This document shows, piece after piece, positions 10,775 through 23,760 of a DNA stretch of 64,000 nt. This DNA comes from Cymbidium sinense (Eukaryota > Streptophyta > Magnoliopsida > Asparagales > Orchidaceae), in NCBI GenBank assembly GCA_021442155.1, contig CM038228.1, positions 90,353,737 to 90,417,736 of the forward strand. Reading direction: 5' to 3'. Under the pieces are notes generated by a model. The model ran no database searches. It was not told the origin of the DNA and saw nothing but the letters and a program-made list of their open reading frames with translations. Position 1 is the stretch's first letter. Every line of letters begins with the position of its first letter. The translations under genes and the position numbers were made by a program.

Positions 10775-13700
10775 GAGGAGAATCTTAGAGATTTTAAGGA
10801 CTTCAGTGAGGTAGAGTTTCAACATAAAATATATAATCATATGAAGCTTGTGCTTGACTAGTGGCCCCTTATTCATAGGTGAGGACTAAGTTTAGTGTTA
10901 TAGAGTTAACTATATACTGTGATTACAAAAATACATGATTGGGATTTGCATATCCTTTGCGAGTTCTTCTAGCAAGAACTGCTAATCGGTTAGAGAGTAC
11001 TCAAGGTTAGTAGCGGAGTTTTTTGGGTGAATAACCTTATCGAATAACCGACATTGTTGAGTCCATTAGGCGGCTTTAATGTTGAGGATCAAGTAAGGGT
11101 TGATTCTTAGGTGACTTATCAAGATTTGATTTTAGGTGGCTTGTGGCTTGGTGAGTTTTAGAGGTGTTTATTTGGGTTGGTGGGTTGAGTTTGTATTTGA
11201 GTTTAAGTTGACTTGACCCGATTATGTTGGACTCAAATCTGACCTGATTATCATACGAGTAGAAAGCTTTGAATTAAACCTAATTCAACTTAAACTCGTG
11301 TAACCTAAATCCAACTGGTCTAACCCATTTTTTGTGGATCATGTAATTTTTTTTAATTATGATGACCAAATTTATCCAAATATAGCCTATTTAACCCATT
11401 TAACTGTCTCAAACTTACCTTGCACTTGAACTTGAATAGTAATTAGGTTATATTTAGGATATTAGGGTCAACTCAACCCAAATATCAATGTCAAGTCTTT
11501 TGACCTGAATGCTAATCATGTCAATCTAAATCTGGATTTTTTTCAAATCAGATTATTGGGTTAAGCCATTTTTTGACACCCTTAGTGAACTTCAAAATGT
11601 AGGTGATTTTACTTGATCACTAAAAGCTTTTGGTGACTAAATCAGGATCAATATTGTCTCAAAATTTTTACATGAGGTATCTTTTTTGATAAATTATGTA
11701 TGGTTGAAAGATTAAATTAGCCACACATAAATAGTCGGGTGACTATTTGAGATTTAATCTTCTTATATATATATATATATAAATCAAGTTGAAATCAAAA
11801 TTTTAATTTTAAGTCAAGATTGGCTAGCTCTAGCTTGTTTGTTCTTTGACGTCTGAGCTAAACTTTTCTTTAATGATACTTTCTAAATGTTCAATAAGCT
11901 ATTTATCCTTGAGTAGTCTTCATCGATACTTTTTAGTTGTCTTTGTAGTCATTTAATTATTTATTTTCCATTTTTCAGTCATATATATTTTTGGGAAAAG
12001 CCAGAAATGCTGAAGTTGATGGTTACGAAACAGACAACAGTCTTGTCTGCCACTGCTACTTTCCATGTTTCTACTGATAGCATTTTTTTTTTTTTATTGC
12101 TGAACAGTTTCATATCCATAGCACATATTTCCTTCCCAGTAATATGTTCCATGCCCTCTCCATTGTGAATGCCGAGACACAATTCCATAAACTCCATCAA
12201 GAGTAACACTTTAGTTGCAGTATCCGCAGCTTCTTTAAGCATCATCACACTCGAGCATAATTCTCTGCTCTGTTCATTCTTGTTCTTGTTCTCATTTTTG
12301 GGTTAATTTGAAGCGCAGCTTGCTGATGCTGGAGATTATATTTTGCCCTTGCAAGACTCAATTGGATTATTTTCCGTCTGGCTGGGACATCTTACAATGG
12401 TTCTCTTCATTTCATGGATTGTTTTATGTGATTGCGTGGCTGTTCAGGGACGACTGCTCCAAGAAGTAAGTTTTAAGTTAATAGGTAAAGATTTATAGAA
12501 CTATTTTGCATGAATTTTTTTTGGATTTAGCATTGTTTTGGTACGTTTGTCATTCTTTGATCTATTAGTTTATGATTTATATTCAGCATGAAACTCTTAC
12601 ATGAGCCTCGTGGAGAGAGCTCTGTATATTCTCGGATAGCTCATTGGACGGGCTGTGCTTGGCATGGGCTAGGCCTATTCAGACCGACTAGTCAAAGAGG
12701 GCTCGGGCTTGGTTTGAGCCTAGCCGCTGTCTGAAATTTTATAGTCAAGCCGCCCACTAAATGAGCTGTGTTGGCCTGCGAGCTTATAAAAGTCTGATTT
12801 TTTTTTACAATTTCAGTTTTATGAATTAAAATTGTCACATCAATCAAACATTTACTAAGTTTTTTTGGTAAAAATGTATAAGTTATTCAATAAAATCATA
12901 TATTTAACCAATTGTATTTTTGAATTGGTAAAATTTAAGAGATTTTAACATAAACTATTACATTCTTTTGTGAGTTATTTTTTAGAGTGGGTGTAAGTTT
13001 GGCTACCTTGGGCTTTGACTGAGTCAACTTGGGGTTTGGCTTGGCCTAAAAAACTATATTTTGTATAGCTAAACCCACCGTTTTTAAGCAGGCTTATGAC
13101 AGACCCATTGGGCCACCTGCCACATGCCTAAGTCTAAGTCCACCCACCTCTACAGAGGCGCCACCTCCAGCTGATGGGTGGTGGTAACCTCTTCAGGCGA
13201 GTGTGGTGAAGAGGGGTGGTACAATAACTGAACATTGACATCTATTCGGGTGATGTAGCTCTAGCCCAAAAGAATTTCCTTTTTAAAATCAAGATTATCG
13301 AAAATAAGAAAGAAGACAGGTCATCACCCCTGTCTTATTATAACATGGATTGCCATAATGTCGTCTTTGTTGAAAGAACTCTATCCTCATTGTGACTTAT
13401 TGTATGCTCATCACTGCAAATTACTTCATTAACGTTAGTTTTATACATTTCTCTAAACTTATCAAGCTTTCCTCTCCAAACGCTATTAAATACTGGTAAC
13501 CATTATATTTATTCATCATTTCCTCCATTATTCCAATGAGTTTCAATCTCTTGGTTTCAGATTCTAGAGTGGAGAGACATCGGTGTTTCCAATCATCCAG
13601 GGGCTATTAGCCTTTCTGCAGGCTTGCTGATGTGGGTGACATCTCTTCGTCCTGTGAGGAGGGCTTATTTCGAAGTTTTCTTTTACACTCATCAGCTCTA

Positions 13701-16700
13701 CGTGATCTTTGTTGTCTTCTTAGCTCTACATGTTGGAGATTTCATATTCAGTTTTGCAGCTGGACCAATATTCCTTTTCATTCTAGATCGCTTCCTGAGG
13801 TTCTGCCAATCTCGTGATACTGTTGATGTAGTTTCAGCAGCTTGTCGGCCATGTGGGACTGTAGAGTTGATCCTCTCCAAGCCGCCAAGTATATTTTCTG
13901 ATTTCATTGAAATTCTTCTATATTTTTGTTATAAGGGGCTATTTCGTTGGCTGAAAAAGAAACACAGTATAAAAAGAATACAATATATAGTGAAAGCAAT
14001 ATATTTGAAATACTTCTTGATTATTTAGTTGAAAATATTACAAATACAGAAGATTATTTTTTCTTGTTTAAAACAGAAGCGGTGAATGACAACGGGTAAT
14101 GGTGGGCAGCCGGTGGCAGCGGTGGGTGGTTGGCAACAGTGGAGGAGGCAATAGTGCTAGTAGTAGCAGAGAATTTGCAGTGTATTTGAAAATTGCTCGT
14201 TTTGAATGAATTTCAAATAGATAAAAAATGAATTAGATGAATTAAGAATTTATTGAGTAAATACAATGCATTTGAAATACATCGGACCAAACAACTGAAT
14301 TTCAAAATATAGTGCTCTTACTTTACATCACAAATGCAGCTTATCAAACAGCCCTTTGGTGGAAACTACAGCTTAAATTTCAAATATTATAATCACGTGA
14401 GTTGGTTGTCACAAGATGAGAAAACACTTCAGTATAATGTTCTCAATTGATTCAAAACATTTCAAACAGTACTTGTCTTATTTTCTTATATTTTCTGTCC
14501 ACTCCAGTATGATGCTCTCAGTTTTGTTATCATTATAGGAATGCAGTATAATGCTCTGAGTTTTATCTTCCTTCAAGTTCGAGAACTGTCATGGTTGCAA
14601 TGGCATCCCTTCAGTGTTTCCTCCAGCCCTTTGGATGGCAAACACCATTTATCAATTCTAATAAAAGTACTCGTGAATGGACTTCAAAGCTGAGGGATCT
14701 CATCACCACCGTCTCAGAGCCGCCTCAAATTGATTTACAGTCTAAATTTAAGCTGATAACCACCTCTGTTGAAGGGCCATATGGGCGAAGTACCATATCA
14801 CTTGATGTGAGTATCGGTCTGTAATTCTTGTTTAATACAAATGGTTTTCTCTTTAATTTTTTTTTCCTGGTTTAGGTATGAAAATCTTATTCTTGTTGCT
14901 GGAGGCATTGGAATCTCACCATTTTTGCCGTCCTGAGTGATATTCTGCATCTGTCTGGAGAGGGAAAACCTTGCTTGCCAAAGAACATTTTGGTTGTTTG
15001 GGCGGTCAAAAAATCAATTGAGCTCTCCCTTCTTTCAACAGTTGACGTGCAATCCATTTGTCCATCTTTCTCTGGCAAATTGCATCTTGAAATACAAACT
15101 TATGTGACTCAAGAATCAGAGCCTCCATTGGTACGCATAACCTCCTATGTCATCAAATTTCATCGATAAACTCTGATCCTTAACTCTCCTCTCTTCGCTG
15201 TCGTCGCAGGAAGATGGTAAATTCAATGAGAAAATGAGTTATCCTCCCCTTCTTATAACTTCGACCAATTTGATGTCAAGTTTGGTCGGTACGGGACATA
15301 AAGTCTGGGCCGGAGTTTATGTTCTTGTATCGACTATCGGCTTCACCGTGTTCTATGGTTTAGTGGAATTATATTACATAAAACCTTATCAAGTGTTTTC
15401 TTGGTGGTACAAGGGTCTTTTGTTCACCATTTGCATGGTTGCTAGTGTGGTAATGCTTGGAGCCATAGTCATTTTCCTCTGGAACAATTGGGAAAAGAAG
15501 AGCTCAAGGGAGGAGAGGTGGATGGAAAATGATAATGAGAATAACTTGTTGAATCATGATGTGTTGGTGAGAGATGATGGAAAAGAGAATCTCACGAGCG
15601 TTCAAACAATTCAATATGGCTCCAGACCAGACTTTCGGGGTAAATTCTATCATATATTCTGTTGAAGATTTTAATGATCAAGGTTTCATTATAATTGCTG
15701 GGAAGTCAAGTTCTTGTAGATACATTCACACAAAATGAATTTGCTCAACCTTATTTAGTTTTTGACCAGCTGAGTTGGAAAAATGAAGCAATGATAACTT
15801 TAAATTAGAACTTTGGTTTAAGCTTATAATTGTGAAATCAACATTGGGAAAGTTCTGATTATTTGTTTCTAAAATCAAAATTAAAGGTGTTGATTTGGAG
15901 TAGTAGGTTGAGTTCGGGTCTAACTTGAATTTGACCCGATCGGGATAGCTATGACTCAAACTTGACTTGTTTATCAAACGGGTCAAAAACTTCACCTGAA
16001 TCAGACCCACTTTTAATTAGATTGACCCAAATATAACCTGAATGATCCATTTAGACATATTTTAGGTCAAATTCAGGTCAAAATCAAATCAAGATTGAGT
16101 CAAAATACAGGCTCATGGTTCAAAATGAGTCATATTTGAGTTAATCTTGAGTTGGCGGATCAATTTCAAGTTAACGCGTCAGAATCAAATTAATTTTTGT
16201 TGACGGGCCAACTTAAACCCAACCAAAAAAACCAAATGAATCAGATTCTTTGACCCGAAAATGACCCAAAAGTTAATCGGGTTACCCTGAATCCAATTTT
16301 TTTCAAGTTTAGTTTATATTAAGTTATCAGTTCAGATCAATTATTGACACACCTATAATTTAAAACACTTCACATTTGTTTAGATTGACGAAAATTGAAG
16401 AAAATGAACTGAAATCCCAACAATTTATTGACTAATTATGTATCTGAAGCCTGTTCTTTTCAACTCTTCATGTCCTTTCAATCAAACTCCAACCAACCAA
16501 TCATAGTCCTCAAGTTCCAGCAAGCATGATTCTAAACTTTTAATTGAATCTTTTATCATTCTGCCCATATTTCTAAACCTTTTTTTTAGTTCATCATATT
16601 AGCAACTTAACAGCATATCAGCAGAATAAGTTTCTTAAACCATCAAAACTCTGCTATCCTGATGTTCCTACCTGATTTATCATGATGAATAATCTTCATT

Positions 16701-16928
16701 TCAAATCAAAATCTTGCTACAGACTAATCATTAGGCAACATTTTTTTTTTTTTTACAGCTATATTTAGTTCATATGCAGAACGAATGGAACACGTTAATG
16801 TGGGTGTTATTGTATGCGGACCACCTGGTCTTCAGTCCAGTGTTGCCAAGGAGTGCAGGCATCAGAACATAAGGGGCAAATGGAACCATCCTATCTTCCA
16901 CTTCAACAGCCACAGCTTTGATCTTTGA
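9267..16928 (+). CDS. FRO7: ferric-chelate reductase, FRO6/FRO7 type, nine coding exons, frame interrupted
   Basis: Flavocytochrome that moves electrons from NADPH through FAD and two haems to ferric chelates across a membrane (chloroplast for FRO7, plasma membrane for FRO6 in Arabidopsis). Exons by GT-AG and family fit: 9267-9501, 9597-9687, 9808-10005, 12319-12465, 13561-13888, 14539-14806, 14876-15130, 15210-15639, 16759-16928. Landmarks: N-terminal membrane segments, [20 protein letters not shown], haem-domain [16 protein letters not shown] and [10 protein letters not shown] site [23 protein letters not shown] site [24 protein letters not shown], and C-terminus FNSHSFDL stop. Exons 1, 2, 3, 5, 8 and 9 are clean. 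Exon 4 lacks about 35-40 conserved residues before VWLGH and shifts frame near 12407 and 12440. Exon 6 shifts near 14673 and 14788, exon 7 near 14924. All look like small deletions, so this is either a recent pseudogene or a draft assembly with deletion errors. FRO8 and root FRO2 types fit less well. Confidence 0.9.
10006..12318 (+). other. FRO intron 3 with repeats
   Basis: 2.3-kb intron. It contains a (TG)n(GA)n tract (10732-10770), a TTGACCC/GGGTCAA-rich low-complexity stretch (about 11160-11580), and a short (TA)n (about 11764-11781). No exon was found in it for the FRO residues missing from exon 4. An antisense open frame at 11979-12248 shows no known similarity. Confidence 0.6.
10732..10770. 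repeat. (TG)n(GA)n microsatellite
   Basis: Compound dinucleotide repeat in FRO intron 3: TG units followed by about 15 GA units. Confidence 0.9.
12600..13170. repeat. GGGCT-rich dispersed repeat in FRO intron 4
   Basis: GC-richer than its surroundings, with GGGCT/AGCCC-type words near both ends (12640-12790 and 13000-13150) partly complementary to each other. It looks like a decayed foldback or MITE-type insertion. No coding potential is seen and class assignment is uncertain. Confidence 0.35.
15890..16350. repeat. TTGACCC-rich low-complexity tract in FRO intron 8
   Basis: Repeated TTGACCC, GGGTCAA, TGAGTCA and related words over about 450 bp. They resemble the tract in intron 3 and the U3 of the Tat/Ogre-like LTR at 50418. 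Whether the three share ancestry needs an alignment. Confidence 0.5.
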
Positions 16929-16999
16929 GATTCCAACAACTATAAGCTTATATGATACCTACAAGTATGTATATTCTATAGGTTTTTTCTTCTTTCAAG

Positions 17000-17760
17000 C
17001 TGAGCTTATAATTAGTTTGTAAACATGCTTATCTATTGTAGTTTTTATTTGAGAAGTTTATATTATGGCTTGTGATAAGTTGTAGAAAAAAGTTATTAAG
17101 AAACAATGTTTATTTAAGGGGAATTGAAATAAATTTCAAGATGGTCCTTTGATTATTTGCTTGTGAACAATTGAGTCCTAGAGTACACATTTCTCTAATT
17201 TAGGATAGCTGTAGTTGTTTGAAAAAATAACAGTGGAGGTGCTGCAGAAGAAATTATTAAGAAGCGATGATCAATATATAATTTTTTTTAGTTTTTAGAA
17301 GTCAAAGTATAGTTTTTTTGATTGTCACTGTAGGTAGTCAGATCAAGTAAAAAAATATACTTTACTCACAACAAATTTATCAAAATGTAGTTTGAGCCTA
17401 CCCGATAATCTGATACCGCGATGCCCCACACCACAACATAACTACCGCCCCAAATGAACTTTTAGTTTTTGACTATGCATAATTGATCTAAAATAATCCC
17501 CCATATAGAAATATTGATATAAATTTAATCTTAATTTAATCCCTTAACTATACAAAAATTTATCCCTTAATTATACAAAATTTATTATTATATATAATAA
17601 TAAATTTATTTCAATTGGAATAAAGTATGTATTTAAATTTCAATTATTTTGAACTTAGTTAAAGTAGAAAGTCACATGATATTATTAATTGGTAATTCAA
17701 AGTTGAAAAAATTAATCCTTCTGTGAAAAAAATTACAAAAAAAAATTATAGAAAAAGAAG
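17000..17760. other. AT-rich sequence downstream of FRO
   Basis: No gene is seen. About 17200-17340 contains GTAGTTGTTTGAAAAAATAAC and GTGCTGCAGAAG, words also found inverted near 20460-20520. This suggests a diverged MITE family. Confidence 0.4.
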
Positions 17761-17764
17761 AATG

Positions 17765-19620
17765 GCGACAACAACAAAAATCATTTAGGTGATTACATGA
17801 ATCCCGTCTACATTGTCTATATTATGTGTCAAATTCTTTAAATTAAGTATCTAAGATCATTTTTTATCATCTTAACCAAATCTTTTTTAGGTACCTTTAC
17901 TTTTTTTAACATAAAGGCAAATCTAATGTCTACTCTCTGTCGTGTTATGGACGATTTGACTTTATGTGGCCAATCATCTGACTCTCATCTCTCTATCTGC
18001 TATTCCAACTTTTTCCCAATATACTTATTTTGCATTATCTCTAAGAGTAAAGCCACTCATCCACCTAAGCATCCTCATCTTTGTACCACTTAAACTTAGT
18101 CTTATGCTTCTCTTTTATTGGCTAACATTCTGCACCATAAGTCATTGCAGGTCTTACCACCATCTTATAAAATTTTCCTTATGTTTAAGTGGAACTTTTC
18201 TATCACATAATAGGATGCATTCACTTCAAAATCCAACTTGAATTCTACTAATAACATCTATATTTTATCATTTTGAATGATATATCAATACTCACTCTTA
18301 TTAATGACTTGTTACCTAATGTCAAACATTATCATTAGAAACTACAACTAAAATTACACTCCATATATTGGGTTTTGATCTACTTAACGAAAACTTTTAG
18401 ACTCACAGTTGACCTCCATAATTCAAGTTTCAGTTGGACTCCCTCTCTAGTCTTATCAACAGAAGAATGTCATTAGCAAAAGCATACACCAAGGTACATC
18501 TTCTTGTAAATGCCTAGTAAGAACATCCATAACTAAAGTAAAAGATAAGGGCTTAAAGGCGATCCTTGATGTAATCCAAATAGGAAAATATTTTGTCAAT
18601 CCTCCTTGTGTTTGGACACAAGTAAAGCATCATATCTATCCTTAATAACTTGAATATAATCAATATTAACTCCTTTCGTTCTAGAACTCTCTAAAGAACA
18701 TCTCATGAAACTTTATCATAAGCATTCTCTATATCAATAAATATCATATGTAGATCCTCCTTACTTTCTCTGCTTCCATCCTTAACAAATGTACAACATC
18801 CATAGCGGATCTACACGGCATGAAACCAAGCGATTGTGAGAAAATTAAATCGTAACTATGCTCAATTACTCTCTCTCATAATTTTAATGTATGACACATT
18901 AACTTAACTTTATAATTTGCACACTCTTGTGCATCACCTTTATTCTTAAATATAGGAACCAACAAACTCTTTCTCCACTCATCATCTTTTAGTCTTTAAA
19001 ATGACATTAAAAGATTTGTAAAGAAATTCCTTGATCTCCTAAACATTTTTCACTTATGGAATATTATCGTCATACTACTTTTCAATTCATTTTCTTTAAA
19101 GCTTTTAACTTTATATCTGACGATAAAATGAAATTCTATTTTTGTTTAGATTAAGGTTCTTAAAATCAATCGTATTTTCGGATCTTTTATTGAAAAGTTT
19201 ATCATCAAAATTCCTTTATTTTCATATCGTTTTAAAAAGTATTTTATTATTTTTATTAATATCATCTCACTATATCTCTTTCTTCTCACTATCTCTTTTG
19301 GTTATTAACTTATACTGTCATCTTTTCTTCTTTTGGTATCTGTCTATTGTATAAATCATTAAAAATTTAAATTTTTTCGTCATTATCTAACTTCTTAGAA
19401 TCTCTACGTACTTTATATCTTTCTCTAGGTTTTTTTACATCTAAAGTAATTTTTTATAACAATACTTTATTTTTTATCTTTTCTCGACTCACCCAATTGT
19501 TCTTATAAGAAGATTTTCCTTTTGATTCTCCGGCATCTTTTGACTCAATTTCACTATTTTTCCCAATATTATTAGACTTCCCTGAACATCCCAATTCTAA
19601 TCTCTTGTGCTTTTCTTAAA
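17765..19620 (-). mobile_element. RTE-type LINE remnant, reverse transcriptase readable
   Basis: Read on the minus strand from high to low coordinates, fragments follow the order of plant RTE LINE ORFs. These are a pre-RT linker (YKVRRDSKK), DDEWRKSLLVPIFKNKGDAQ and KVKLMCHTLKL (about 18890-18985), LGFMPCRSAMDVVHLL, HMIFIDIENAYDKVS (about 18700-18760), LFGLHQGSPLSP (about 18550), and the C-terminal KMRMLRWMSGFTLRD (about 18030-18090). A GTT-rich tail lies at about 17765-17780. Many stops and frame changes are present, and the N-terminal endonuclease was not recognised. It is 5'-truncated and dead. Confidence 0.8.
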
Positions 19621-19764
19621 ATATTTTTTATTTGTGTTCTTTAAACTCATTTAATTACAATGATAATTTAGTTTATTTTTCTCTTACAAATAAAAATAAT
19701 ATTAAGTTTTTATTAAGTTATGGCTTAACTCAAAGTGATTTATATAATATATTTATTATTAAGG

Positions 19765-19765
<1 letters not shown>

Positions 19766-19804
<39 letters not shown>
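19766..19804. repeat. (TA)n microsatellite
   Basis: About 38 bp of TA dinucleotides. Confidence 0.9.
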
Positions 19805-19807
<3 letters not shown>

Positions 19808-20279
19808 GCCATTTATTATGGAGTGTTGATTCTTTATAACTTTAAAACTAATTAAAATTTATGATAAGATACCAACAAACAAAAAGCTTATAAATAAGGA
19901 CAAATGAAAGTGTTAAACAACACCAAAACTTATCCTAGATGTTTGAAAGTAGAAGAATGAACTTAAGACTCCATAAAATCTCATTCATAAAATAATGTAG
20001 ACTGATTTTACAAAATTTACCTTTAATATTCTTTTATTGCATAATGCTCCCCAAGTTATTTATTTTAGCCATTTAACTTAATTTTAAAAATTATATAATA
20101 GTTTATTTTTAAAATTTTTTGTATAATAACTCTAAGTTATCTAAATCTATGATCAAGAGTTGTCACTTTTCTTAAAATAATATTTATTAATTAATATCAT
20201 ATTTATTAAAAATTATATTTTATAAATTCATTATTTCTCATATTATTATTAAAGTATATTTGGAGTAACTTTACGTGTG

Positions 20280-20530
20280 GTGCAATCAATCACCGCGGTA
20301 TTTAAGAAACTACGTTCTAATTGCATTTTGAAAAAGTTATGGTGAAAAAATTATGTTTTTCAATCTGACATAGTGGAGTGTTGTGAATATCAGAAAGCTA
20401 CGATTTGATTTTTTTAAATAATATAAAATTATAATACTCATAATAATTTTCTAAACAGTAGCTTCTTTTGCAGCAACTCCATTATTACTTTTTCAAACAA
20501 TTGTAGTTGTCCGAAATAGACTCTTATCAT
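20280..20530. repeat. possible foldback MITE
   Basis: A block of about 250 bp with partly complementary ends, including GTAGTTGTCCGAAATAGAC at the right end. Its wording resembles the insertions near 17200 and 27341. Family assignment is tentative. Confidence 0.35.
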
Positions 20531-20947
20531 TGAATTATTTTCTATTATTTTAATGAGTTTTCATCAATAAGAATTATGTTATCAATAAAATAAATAAATA
20601 AACTACAATCCATTATTTTGTATATACTTTTACCATCTCTGATTCAAAAAATTAAAGATATAATGATAATGCTAATATTTGATATCTCATTAGTCTTTCC
20701 TATAATTCAGTGTATGACTAATAAGTTTGATTTTTATATAATTAATATAATTTTGAATAACTCCTTTATTTTTTAAATATTGATATCAAAACACCTTTTC
20801 TTCAATCATTTTCATGCTTTTAGACTTCAAATTTTTTTTTTCAAAAAGATTAATTAACCAATATGCATCTCATATGAACATCAAATCTTATTTTTCTGCA
20901 TTTTTTTTTTAGTTAAATATAACTTATTTTTTTTAATTCAGTCTACA

Positions 20948-20950
<3 letters not shown>
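20490..20950 (-). mobile_element. RTE LINE fragment, strongly decayed
   Basis: Aligns by eye with 35250-35720, where the minus strand still reads as the LSPHLF ... FMDN part of an RTE reverse transcriptase. Shared words include CAATATGCATCTCAT, AATCTTATTTTT and AAGTTTGATT. Coding sense is mostly lost here. Confidence 0.5.
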
Positions 20951-20981
<31 letters not shown>

Positions 20982-21979
20982 TTATATTATTCATTATACA
21001 CTTCTAAAATAATTCATATTAAATAATAGTTTTAAATGTGTATTTATATATATATATATATTTTGTAATATTATCATTCATAAACAATATTCCATTATTT
21101 TCCTTCTAATTTATTTTAAATATGTTAAATTATCATTTAATATTGGTTAAAATATAATTAACTAATTTAATTATATCATTATGAGTGTATACCTTTTGAC
21201 TTTTTTAAAATAAAAAATTATCGATATAAAATACTAAAAAAATAAATTATTCGAGCTATTTTAAATTTTATTGACTTCTCTAATTACATCTTTTATTCTT
21301 CAATATCATTAACTCTTTAAATAAATAAAAAATTAAGAATTTGATTATAAATTAAATATGATCTTATTAGTCATGATCAAATCAATACTTGAGAATTATT
21401 TTTCTCTCCTTATAAAGAAGAAATGGCTTCTATCTCATAAACTAATATTTTTTACTATTTATTTAAATATGTTCCTAAAATATTAATAAAATAAGATGCT
21501 TATTATTATAATTTAAATATTTTATATTAAAATAAGATTATTTAATATTAAAATTAATCTTGCTCTAATTATATATAATATTATGTAAAATACTAAATTA
21601 AAATTTTAATTTAATTTATTAATCATGAATATTTTGAGATTATTATCATTAAACTTCATCATCTTATACATAACATAATTATATATAATATTTAAGATCA
21701 AATTAATATCATTAAATTTTAATCAAAGAATCAAAATAAAATGCTATATATTCTATTTGCTCAATCCCCAACAGATTTTGCGTAAGGTTGGTTTTATTGG
21801 GTTATATGCGAAGGTGAGGTGTGAAATCTTAAATAATATGAAAGTATAAAATAAATATTATAACTTTAGTTAATTTTATTTTTAAAGATAGAAAAATAAC
21901 TTCTGTTAAAAATATTATATCTATCTTTAAAAATAATAATTCTAAAATTTTTTATAATAAAATTTGATTATAATTGATA
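20951..21979. other. AT-rich intergenic sequence, no gene
   Basis: Very AT-rich, with a short (TA)n(GA)n tract at about 20948-20981 and (TA)n at about 21046-21061. Nothing else is recognisable. Confidence 0.6.
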
Positions 21980-22701
21980 TGACACTTAAAATACTACTAG
22001 TTGAAGCACGAATCTTGATCTAAAGCAGATGATCGAGTGAAAGCGGTGAGATCAAGACTTAAACTTTCATTGAAAACTTTGGGACATCGTTAAATTCAAA
22101 AGCTCTCAAATATGGAATTTTATAGTCAAATCGAGTGTCTCGGCCGGATCTAACAAGCCTCTAAACTTCATTTGAGCATTCAAATACACAAAATACATCA
22201 CATGATCAAAGGAATCATCTAGTCGTCGATGGAGAGTGGTTGGTTTTGCATGTATTCTGAGAGCCTCACTCCGATCATAAATAGCTCATTCCTCATGAGG
22301 GCAGCAAGAGAGGAGAGAGTCCTAAAGCGAAGATCCTCCAAGCACTGTTGCCACTCGGCCGGTCGTCAACCCGCGTCCAGCCGCCGTCGTCGCCGTGATC
22401 CATCGTCGGCTCGTGTCTCCATCATGGCGACCCCATCGTCGGTCGCTGTTGTTTTGCTCATCATCTTCGCTGTATTACCACGAGCGTGCGTAGTCGTTGT
22501 TCCTTTCATGTGATTGTAATCCGTTATCCGGAAAATTTTGTACTCAAATGATACATAGTGAAGCTTTTCTTGGGCAGTGATTTTTTTTCTTTTGATTTTC
22601 CGTGAAAATTTATGGAGTTTTCTTTTATTCTTTAAATATATGTGTGTGATTTCATAACAAAGGTAACTTTTACTTATCGTGGCGGTTTTTAGCGCATGAT
22701 A
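21980..22701 (+). repeat. 5' LTR of the gag-protease element
   Basis: Direct repeat with 26386-27125. Shared words include AGCTCTCAAATATGG, ATTCAAATACACAAAATACA, TGATCAAAGGAATCATC, GAAGATCCTCCA and TTTGTACTCAAA. The 3' border is set by the primer-site-like sequence that follows. An Arg-rich open frame (22229-22513) inside is not a gene. Confidence 0.75.
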
Positions 22702-23159
22702 GTTTGGCGTCGTGGAAATATCAATCACAATTTACGTGAACACGCATTATGACCAATGGCATACTGTCACACGGGTCTCAGCTCCGACTCAGTCACTCTC
22801 AAAATCAATCCTTGAACAGGGATGCCGCTTACGCCTCACTCCCACGATAGGCGTGACCATGTTGGTGAAGAGCGACATGAATCTCTTTAGAAGATCGTGT
22901 CCGTAGAATGGAAGAGTCTCAAAATGAGATGATCCGACTTTTGCGAGGAACATGATCACTGCAAACATATCTCCCCAAAGATTGATAGCCATGGGAGGTC
23001 AAAATGCTAATCTCTTGACACGAAGTTCCTCGCGTAGAGGCTGATCGATCTCCTTGACTTTAGTTCACTCATCAAACACGTGCTCACCACTAATCCACCA
23101 ATTATTGGTAGCGCACATTCTCGTCTTGTTGACTCATTTGTTATCGTGCGAATTATGAC

Positions 23160-23760
23160 GCAATGCAAGACATTTCACCTTCAAGGCGAAATCATCCTCC
23201 CCTGTGGTATGAGTCCTCCTTTAGGCTATTATTCAACATCTATTCCCATGGGTTTCAAGCTTTCGGCATTGATTCTATGATGGGGCAAGCGACCCATATG
23301 AACACATCGACCATTACGGGACATCATGCATATCCAGCGAGCTCCCAACACCTTTGCTTTGTCAGTCTTCGTTACCCTCAGGGGCAAGCTCGCACGGTTA
23401 CTCCCTTCAGGGGATCCATCCATACCTTTGTGAACTTCGCCAAGATTTTTGTAGCAGTTCATTACCAAGGAGGATCATTAAAGATTCCTCCCATCTCTCC
23501 GGCATTCGTCAAAATGATGGTGAATCACTTAAAGAATACTTCCAGAGATTCTCCTCAGAAGCTCGCCAAATACTTGGTAGACCCTGAATTACTAAGAGGT
23601 CTTTTCCTTGGAGGCTCCGTCACGGACCTTTCTATTCGTCATTGCGAGATCAGTCCACTCATACCGACTTGGTTCACTTGTGGAAGCGTAAATTTGGATG
23701 AGGCTATTAATGCTAAATAATTTGAACGATCCAGGAAAATGTAAGAATGCTCTAGGAAAC
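23160..23760 (+). pseudogene. gag capsid remnant
   Basis: Ty3-type gag wording spread over frames: Y/DP-type start with HIDHYGTSCI-like sequence near 23300, then NDGESLKEYFQRFSSEARQI (about 23512-23575), the classic 'GESLRDYxxRF' capsid motif of plant Ty3 elements. Two or more frame changes break it. Confidence 0.65.

Noticed and set aside
11979..12248. Antisense 89-codon frame in FRO intron 3
   Set aside because: No similarity, and no splice or promoter context. I also tested whether this stretch encodes the missing FRO helix and it does not.
17966..18241. 91-codon plus-strand frame
   Set aside because: Shadow of the minus-strand RTE LINE C-terminus, which reads as known protein on the other strand.
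22229..22513. Arg-rich 94-codon frame
   Set aside because: Lies within the 5' LTR, and the homologous stretch of the 3' LTR (26521 on) does not keep the same protein.
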